DNA from: Desulfobacteraceae bacterium UBA5623
Lineage (GTDB): Bacteria > Desulfobacterota > DSM-4660 > Desulfatiglandales > Desulfatiglandaceae
Assembly: GCA_002424495.1 (NCBI GenBank)
Contig: DIKH01000373.1
Location: 1-11,385, forward strand
Length of the DNA stretch: 11,385 nucleotides
Direction of reading: 5' to 3'
The position numbers were made by a program, and so were the translations under genes. How positions within the stretch are numbered: position 1 is the stretch's first letter; each line of letters opens with the position of its first letter. Shown here in pieces: positions 6,855 to 11,385 of the stretch. The notes under the pieces are model-generated. The model made no database searches, was not told where the DNA came from, and saw only the letters and a program-made list of their open reading frames with translations.

Positions 6855-9311
6855 CGCCATTGCGGGCCGATTGAGCCCGCGGCCTCCCCAGCGCATTTCG
6901 CTGGAAATTCTTCACCGCATTACCGAGATCGCACCGCCCGCTAAAGATGCGGACGTTGGTGCTCAGCTTGCCGCCATCCAAAACGAGTTTTCTTCTGTAA
7001 CGGATTTTGAGCGTGAGTTCCCGTCATTGTGTTTTGCGTTGGCTACCGGCGTGGGAAAGACGCGGTTAATGGGGGCCTTCATCAGCTATCTGCACCTTGC
7101 CCATGGGTTCAGCAATTTTTTCGTGCTGGCGCCCAATCTCACCATCTACAACAAGCTGATTACGGACTTTACGCCCAATACTACTAAGTACGTGTTTAAG
7201 GGTGTTGCGGAATTCGCCGTCAATTCGCCCACGGTGATCACGGGCGATACCTATGAAAGCGGTGTGGGCGTGCGGGAGGAGGGGCGTCGGCAGGCGACCA
7301 TGTTTCCAGAGCTGGATGGCGTTCATGTCAATATTTTCAATATCTCCAAGATCAACTCCGAGGTGCGCGGGGGTAAGGCCATGAGCGACGGATTTGTCAA
7401 GGAACCGGCGGTGGTGACCCGGAAAAATTTCAACCCGGCAGGCATGTCGGCGGAAGAGATCGAGCGGATGAAGCTGGAGGATGGCGTCCGTCTTCACGAA
7501 AGTGTCAAGGTGGAACTTGAAACCTATGCCCGGGAAAGCAATAACCCCATTGTTAAGCCCTTCCTTCTGGTGATAGCCCGCGATACCACCCATGCGGGTC
7601 AACTGATAGGTCTTGTCCAATCGGATGCCTTTTTTGAAGGGGCCTATCGCGACAAAGTGATCCAGGTGGATTCAAGCCGGACCGGCAAGGATGAAGAGGA
7701 GATGATTGAGCGTCTGCTAAAAGTAGAGCATACGGACGAGCCGACCGAGATCGTCATTCATGTCAATATGCTCAAGGAGGGTTGGGATGTGACCAACCTT
7801 TACACCATTGTGCCGCTCAGGGCAGCCAATGCCCGCATCCTCATTGAGCAGTCCATAGGCTGCGGTCTGCGTCTGCCCTTTGGCAGGCGCACAGGGGTTA
7901 TGGCCGTGGACCGGCTGAATATCGTGGCCCATGATAAATTCCAGGAGATCATTGATGAGGCCAACCGGCCGGATTCCGCCATTAAGATGCAGGCGGTGAT
8001 GCTGGATGAGACCGAACTCAACCGGAAGACGGCTACAATGGTGTCGCAACCCACACTTGCCGCAAAACTGGGCCTGAAGCCGAACCGCTTGACCGGCAGC
8101 ACACAATTGGCCGGGCAGGACCAGCAGCCGGTTTTTACCAAGCCCGAAGAACAGAAGGTGGCGCAGGCTGTCTGGGACGAGATCCGCAAGCTGGAAAACC
8201 AGCCTCAAAAACTGGCCTCCGTAACCCAGTTGCAGAGGCCTGAGATTCAAGCCGCTATTGTTAAGGCGGTGGAAGAACAACAGCAGCCCGTGCAACTGGA
8301 GCTGGAAGGCTTTACGGAAAAGGCTGATATCGCCGATGTGGTGGCCAGGACCGTTCAAGTGGTGACACAGCAGACCATTGACATCCCTCGCATCCTGGTG
8401 ATTCCCAAAGGTGAGGTAAAGACGGGGTTCAGCCCTTTTACCCTGAAGCTGGAATCACTCAGATATCCCCCTGTTTCAGACGAGCTGTGGATTCAGCATT
8501 TGAGGACCAGTGAATACGAAGTAGTGTCACTCAGTCGCGGCGGCATTGAAGAGGCCCGTTTGGAAGATTACATAGTAAGCGGTCTGGTGGACTTCGACGA
8601 TATCTCCTACGATGATCACGCCGATCTTCTCTACGGCCTTGCCGGCCAGGCCGTGCAACATTTTAATGGCTATCTTTCAGAAGACGAAGCACGAAAAGTG
8701 CTCAGGTGCTATCAGCGGGACATCGCCCGTTTCATACACGCACAAGTGCAGGATCACTATTGGGAGGATACGATGGGCTACAAAGTCAAGGTGAGCAAGG
8801 GCTTCACCGAGTTAAAGGAATCCGCGTATTCTTATTCCGTTGCAGAGCCTCCGGCGACTATCGCATATCCCCTCCTGACAAGAGCAACATGGCCCAGTAC
8901 CTGTTCGGCGGGTTTGAACGCTGTCTATACCCGGTTCAGAAATTCGACTCTGAGGCGGAACGAAAGCTTGCCGTAATTCTCGAACGGGAGGCCATAAAGT
9001 GGTTCAAACCCGCCAAAGGCCAGTTCCAGCTTTTCTATAGACACGGCGCGGAACATCTTGAGTATCAGCCGGATTTTGCTGCAGAAACAGATAAGGCCAT
9101 TTACATGCTCGAACCAAAGGCCGCCAACCAAATGAATGACCCGATCGTTCTTGCAAAAAAAGAGGCCGCGATTCAGTGGTGCGCCAATGCAACAAACTAC
9201 GCGCAGAGCTATGGCGGAAAACCCTGGCGATATCTGCTGATCCCCCATAATGAAATTGCGACGAACATAACACTTAAGGCTTTGGCGGATAGGTTTGGCA
9301 TACGATCTTAA
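6838..9311 (+). pseudogene. type III Res-like helicase-endonuclease, inactivated
   Basis: This is the restriction partner of the methyltransferase, a superfamily 2 helicase fused to a C-terminal nuclease, resembling what I recall as the BPTD_3080 restriction endonuclease family. ATG 6838 has AGGA ten bases upstream. Helicase motif I is intact (ATGVGKT, residues 69-75) and later blocks are clear (IVIHVNMLKEGWDVTNLY; EQSIG at 337-341). Three lesions are visible. (1) INSEVRGG at 172-179 runs straight into KAMSDGFVKEP with no DExH box or TAT motif between, as if roughly 70-90 codons were deleted in frame. (2) Motif VI reads QSIGCGLR instead of QxxGRGxR (C342). (3) The frame fails near 8840-8850; the correct protein (YRISPPDKSNMAQYLFGGFE) resumes one frame over and runs to TAA 9311, carrying the nuclease motif YQPDF (9063-9077) and LEPK (9108-9119). 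The uninterrupted frame ends at 8976 in unrelated residues. Confidence 0.88.
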
Positions 9312-9330
9312 TGGAAATTGGATTTAATTT

Positions 9331-9355
9331 GCCCTCCCCCCGCTGGGGAGAGGGC
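9331..9355. repeat. GC-rich hairpin between convergent genes
   Basis: A ten-base-pair stem with one bulged A: GCCCTCCCCC (9331-9340), loop CGCT, then GGGG-A-GAGGGC (9345-9355). It sits between the Res-like pseudogene (plus strand) and the glutamate synthase-like gene (minus strand). No T-tract follows on either strand, so a classical intrinsic terminator is not supported. CCCTC...GAGGG hairpins of this kind are common dispersed intergenic repeats in proteobacteria, which is the more likely explanation. Confidence 0.65.
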
Positions 9356-9377
9356 TCGGCAAAGGGGTTGGAATTCT

Positions 9378-11030
9378 CTATGAATTTAAGATCTTCTTTG
9401 CGCTTTCATCATTGACGTCCGCCATGTGCGGAATGCCTGTTTCTTTGGCGGTCTCTCTGTTTCCGGACATAAGATCTCCGCGCGCAATGGTGTTTACGGA
9501 GAATTTTCTCGCGCCTGCCATCAATTGCTGCAGGCCGCAGGCAAGTTTATCTGCCAGGGTGTAAAATGCAATTGCGCCGTATGGGATATTTTTCATCTCA
9601 TTTTTCCCCACCTTCTTCTCTACATCAAAATATGATGCAAAGATTTCTTTCGCGCTGCTTCCCACCTCTCTGACCGTCTTGGGCAATTCAGACCAATGGC
9701 CATTGACGGCGGCCTTTCTTTCCGGATCAAGGGCGCCTTCGATGTTTGAGCCCACAAAACCCGGTATCATGATTGCTCTGCCCATGCAGACCAGCTTTGT
9801 AAAGGGAGCGCCCAACGCCAGGGCCTTGAAGATATTGTCTTCCAGGGCAAAACCTCCGGCAAAGGACATGTCAACAACCTTCTGTCCCTTGGCGGCCAGA
9901 ATGCTTGCATATTCATAGGCCTTTGAATGAAGTATTATGGATGGCACGCCCCAGCTCTGCATCATGTTCCACGGGCTCATTCCTGTGCCGCCGCCGGAAC
10001 CGTCAATGGTAAGCAGATCCATCTTTGCATCAGAGGCGAATTTGATCGCCATGGCCAGCTCCTCCATCCCATAGGAACCGGTCTTCAGGGTGATCCGTTT
10101 AAACCCTATGCTGCGCAGGTAATTAACGCTGCTCATGAAATCATCACGCACCTGCGACACTGTATCCAGATTGGTGCCGCCAAGACGGCTGTGACGGGCG
10201 AATGATTTGATTGAGCCCTCTTTGAATGCGGTCTGAACCTCGGGCAGTGTGGGGTCGGGATCAACCACATAACCACGGTTCTTGAGGAAAAGCGCGTAAT
10301 CCAGACTGGTCACCTGGATCTCACCGCCTATATCCTTGGCGCCCTGACCCCATTTGAGTTCAATGATGCACTTGTCGCCGTATTTGTCTACAACGTATTC
10401 CGCAACGCCGTTTCTGGTGTCTTCCACGTTGAGCTGCACGATTATCGCGCCATATCCCTCGTAATAGCGCAGATAGGTATTGATTCGGCGGTCAAGCTCA
10501 GGGGAGATCTCAATCTTTCCCTTTCTTGTGGCGCCTGGATTAATCTTTGATTCACGGTCAACGCCGACGACATTCTCACCGATCACAACAGGGATGCCTA
10601 CCAGTGAGCCTCCTATTGCAAAAGAATCCCAGTACCTTGCTGCAACGAATGTCGAACCTAATGCGCCTGTCATCAGGGGCATCTTGATCTTTGTCTTTAC
10701 TTCATTGCCAAACTCGGTCTCCAGCTTTACGTTGGGGAAGATACAGTCGTCTGGGTCATTGGTCATCACCCCGTTCAGGCCCTGTGCGCCATAGGCATAA
10801 CCCTGGACTCTCAGTGAATTATATGAAACCCCCATGTGCGTCGTGTTATTGGCGCCTGCTGTTACGATACCATAGCTCCTCGGATAGAGCAGCTTTCGTC
10901 CCACCAGACTGGAAAGCCAAGTCTCGCATCTTCCCTGACAGTCCGCCCTGCAGAGCGTGCAAAGGCTGGATTCCGCCGGATTGCCCCTGTTGGTTGTCCC
11001 CAGGACATCATTGCTTTTTTCAAATCTCAT
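9378..11030 (-). CDS. FMN-binding glutamate synthase-family protein (archaeal-type GltB-like)
   Basis: A 550-residue protein matching the synthase domain of glutamate synthase, which makes glutamate from 2-oxoglutarate and ammonia on an FMN-bearing beta/alpha barrel. Visible blocks include KWGQGAKDIGGEI, the glycine-rich LLTIDGSGGGTGMSPWN (D343 to N355), and SFAGGFALEDNIFKALALGA followed by KLVCMGRAIMIPGFVGSNIEG. The N-terminal glutaminase domain of bacterial GltB is absent, so ammonia would come from a separate subunit or be free. Near the N terminus, C24, C27, C31 and C35 (CxxCxxxCxxxC) could bind an iron-sulfur cluster. The frame is open to 11132, but ATG 11030 has GGAGG eight bases upstream, and the longer version would begin inside the T-tract of the leader terminator, so the shorter start is chosen. 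It is convergent with the defence genes and has its own regulated leader. Substrate is inferred from family; some members have other amidation roles. Confidence 0.85.
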   Translation of the reverse strand: MRFEKSNDVLGTTNRGNPAESSLCTLCRADCQGRCETWLSSLVGRKLLYPRSYGIVTAGANNTTHMGVSYNSLRVQGYAYGAQGLNGVMTNDPDDCIFPNVKLETEFGNEVKTKIKMPLMTGALGSTFVAARYWDSFAIGGSLVGIPVVIGENVVGVDRESKINPGATRKGKIEISPELDRRINTYLRYYEGYGAIIVQLNVEDTRNGVAEYVVDKYGDKCIIELKWGQGAKDIGGEIQVTSLDYALFLKNRGYVVDPDPTLPEVQTAFKEGSIKSFARHSRLGGTNLDTVSQVRDDFMSSVNYLRSIGFKRITLKTGSYGMEELAMAIKFASDAKMDLLTIDGSGGGTGMSPWNMMQSWGVPSIILHSKAYEYASILAAKGQKVVDMSFAGGFALEDNIFKALALGAPFTKLVCMGRAIMIPGFVGSNIEGALDPERKAAVNGHWSELPKTVREVGSSAKEIFASYFDVEKKVGKNEMKNIPYGAIAFYTLADKLACGLQQLMAGARKFSVNTIARGDLMSGNRETAKETGIPHMADVNDESAKKILNS

Positions 11031-11038
11031 TTTAAATA

Positions 11039-11043
11039 CCTCC
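11039..11043 (-). promoter_or_regulatory. ribosome binding site that decides the glutamate synthase-like start
   Basis: On the minus strand GGAGG (plus-strand CCTCC, 11039-11043) lies eight bases before ATG 11030. This favours the 550-residue product over any longer reading. Confidence 0.8.
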
Positions 11044-11123
11044 AGAAAAATAGATTTATAATATGTCTGCTGGGTCAATGGCTTAAGAGCGTCTTTGGTC
11101 TTTTCCTCACACCCGCCAACATC

Positions 11124-11168
11124 CAAAAACAAAAAGGCGCCTTCCCCCGTAAGGGAAAAGACGCCTTT
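11124..11168 (-). terminator. intrinsic terminator in the leader of the glutamate synthase-like gene
   Basis: On the minus strand, AAAGGCG (11168 to 11162) pairs with CGCCTTT (11139 to 11133), with an inner CUUUUCCC/GGGGGAAGG stem allowing G-U pairs, and the hairpin is followed by TTTTTGTTTTT. It lies about 95 bases upstream of the start codon, inside the transcribed leader, so it would act as an attenuator and not as the end of an upstream gene. Confidence 0.82.
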
Positions 11169-11205
11169 GTCAGTAAACTCGATACTGCACGTCCTTGTGC
11201 AGTAT
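11160..11205 (-). promoter_or_regulatory. candidate ANTAR-protein RNA target (two AnnGnn hexaloop hairpins)
   Basis: Read on the minus strand. Hairpin P1 (11205 to 11182) has perfect nine-base arms ATACTGCAC/GTGCAGTAT with the six-base loop AAGGAC. After a ten-base linker, P2 (11171 to 11160) has arms GAC/GTC with the six-base loop AAAGGC. Both loops carry A at position 1 and G at position 4, the signature bound by ANTAR-domain antiterminators such as EutV and NasR. P2 uses the same bases as the 5' arm of the terminator, so forming P2 would prevent termination. The ANTAR regulator itself is not in this window. P2 has only three base pairs, so the fit is architectural and not proven. Confidence 0.72.
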
Positions 11206-11236
11206 TAAGACACGAATTTCTCCGTGAATGTTAGTA

Positions 11237-11264
11237 ATTTTAGCTGTACTGAAAATTATGTCAA
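11237..11264 (-). promoter_or_regulatory. sigma70-type promoter of the glutamate synthase-like gene
   Basis: On the minus strand a perfect TTGACA (plus 11259-11264) is followed after 16 bases by TAAAAT (plus 11237-11242). Transcription would begin near 11230, about 25 bases before hairpin P1, placing both hairpins and the terminator in a leader of roughly 200 bases. No sigma54 -24/-12 signature was seen. I see nothing recognisable in 11281-11385. Confidence 0.65.
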
Positions 11265-11385
11265 GATATTTCTTTAAAAAAGGTGTGAGGCCTTAAGTTA
11301 TACTGAATTTGTAATTTCATAAAATTCTAGTAACTTCTCAAAAATTCCGGGTGCGAGCGGGCAGGGGATGGGTGTCTGTTTTGAA

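Noticed and set aside
8706..9311. A separate 201-residue gene starting at ATG 8706.
   Set aside because: The first ~48 codons are out-of-frame with the Res-like family. Only the part from about 8850 is homologous, so it is the frameshifted tail of the pseudogene and not a separate gene.
11031..11132. N-terminal extension of the glutamate synthase-like protein from a TTG at 11132.
   Set aside because: It would start inside the T-tract of the leader terminator, has no ribosome binding site, and ATG 11030 has an excellent one.
1..11385. CRISPR array, tRNA or rRNA genes, and insertion sequences with terminal repeats.
   Set aside because: No regularly spaced direct repeats, no cloverleaf or rRNA-like stretch, and no transposase or integrase gene was recognised on either strand.

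Overview
The window looks like chromosomal DNA of an anaerobic deltaproteobacterium (Desulfobacterota in the wide sense). This rests on remembered similarity of the proteins, above all the RecA/KaiC-like + XRE + cupin regulator and the archaeal-type glutamate synthase, and on the lack of phage structural genes. It cannot be placed more finely by eye.

Layout. (a) 1-1539: a good sigma70-type promoter and a three-domain regulator (KaiC-like domain without a Walker A motif, then an XRE helix-turn-helix, then a cupin). (b) 1540-1982: mostly non-coding, with a 12-bp tandem duplication, a small TTG-start gene that appears to have lost its 3' part, and a promoter. (c) 1983-3757: an intact AbiEi/AbiEii toxin-antitoxin pair with a GTGA stop/start overlap. 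(d) 3775-4128: the 3' remnant of a phage Gp37/Gp68-like (DUF5131) gene. (e) 4156-9311: a three-gene, translationally overlapping restriction-modification-type operon: a beta-class adenine methyltransferase, a DUF1016/YhcG-like PD-(D/E)XK nuclease, and a type III Res-like helicase-nuclease. (f) 9331-11264: a hairpin between convergent genes, then a minus-strand FMN-binding glutamate synthase-like gene with a long, well-formed regulatory leader.

Two results stand out. First, the restriction gene carries three separate lesions: an apparent in-frame loss of the DExH box and motif III region, an Arg-to-Cys change in helicase motif VI, and a frameshift that cuts off the C-terminal PD-(D/E)XK nuclease. 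The methyltransferase and DUF1016 genes are open. The locus therefore looks like an RM system whose cutting arm has died, leaving an orphan methylase and a DUF1016 nuclease. Second, the glutamate synthase-like gene has a leader with two hexaloop hairpins of the AnnGnn type, the second overlapping an intrinsic terminator. This is the architecture of ANTAR-protein antitermination targets and fits nitrogen control of a nitrogen-assimilation gene.

The middle of the window (about 1.8-9.3 kb) reads as a defence island assembled in pieces, with broken genes on both sides of the abiE module, set between two genes that look like ordinary chromosomal functions.
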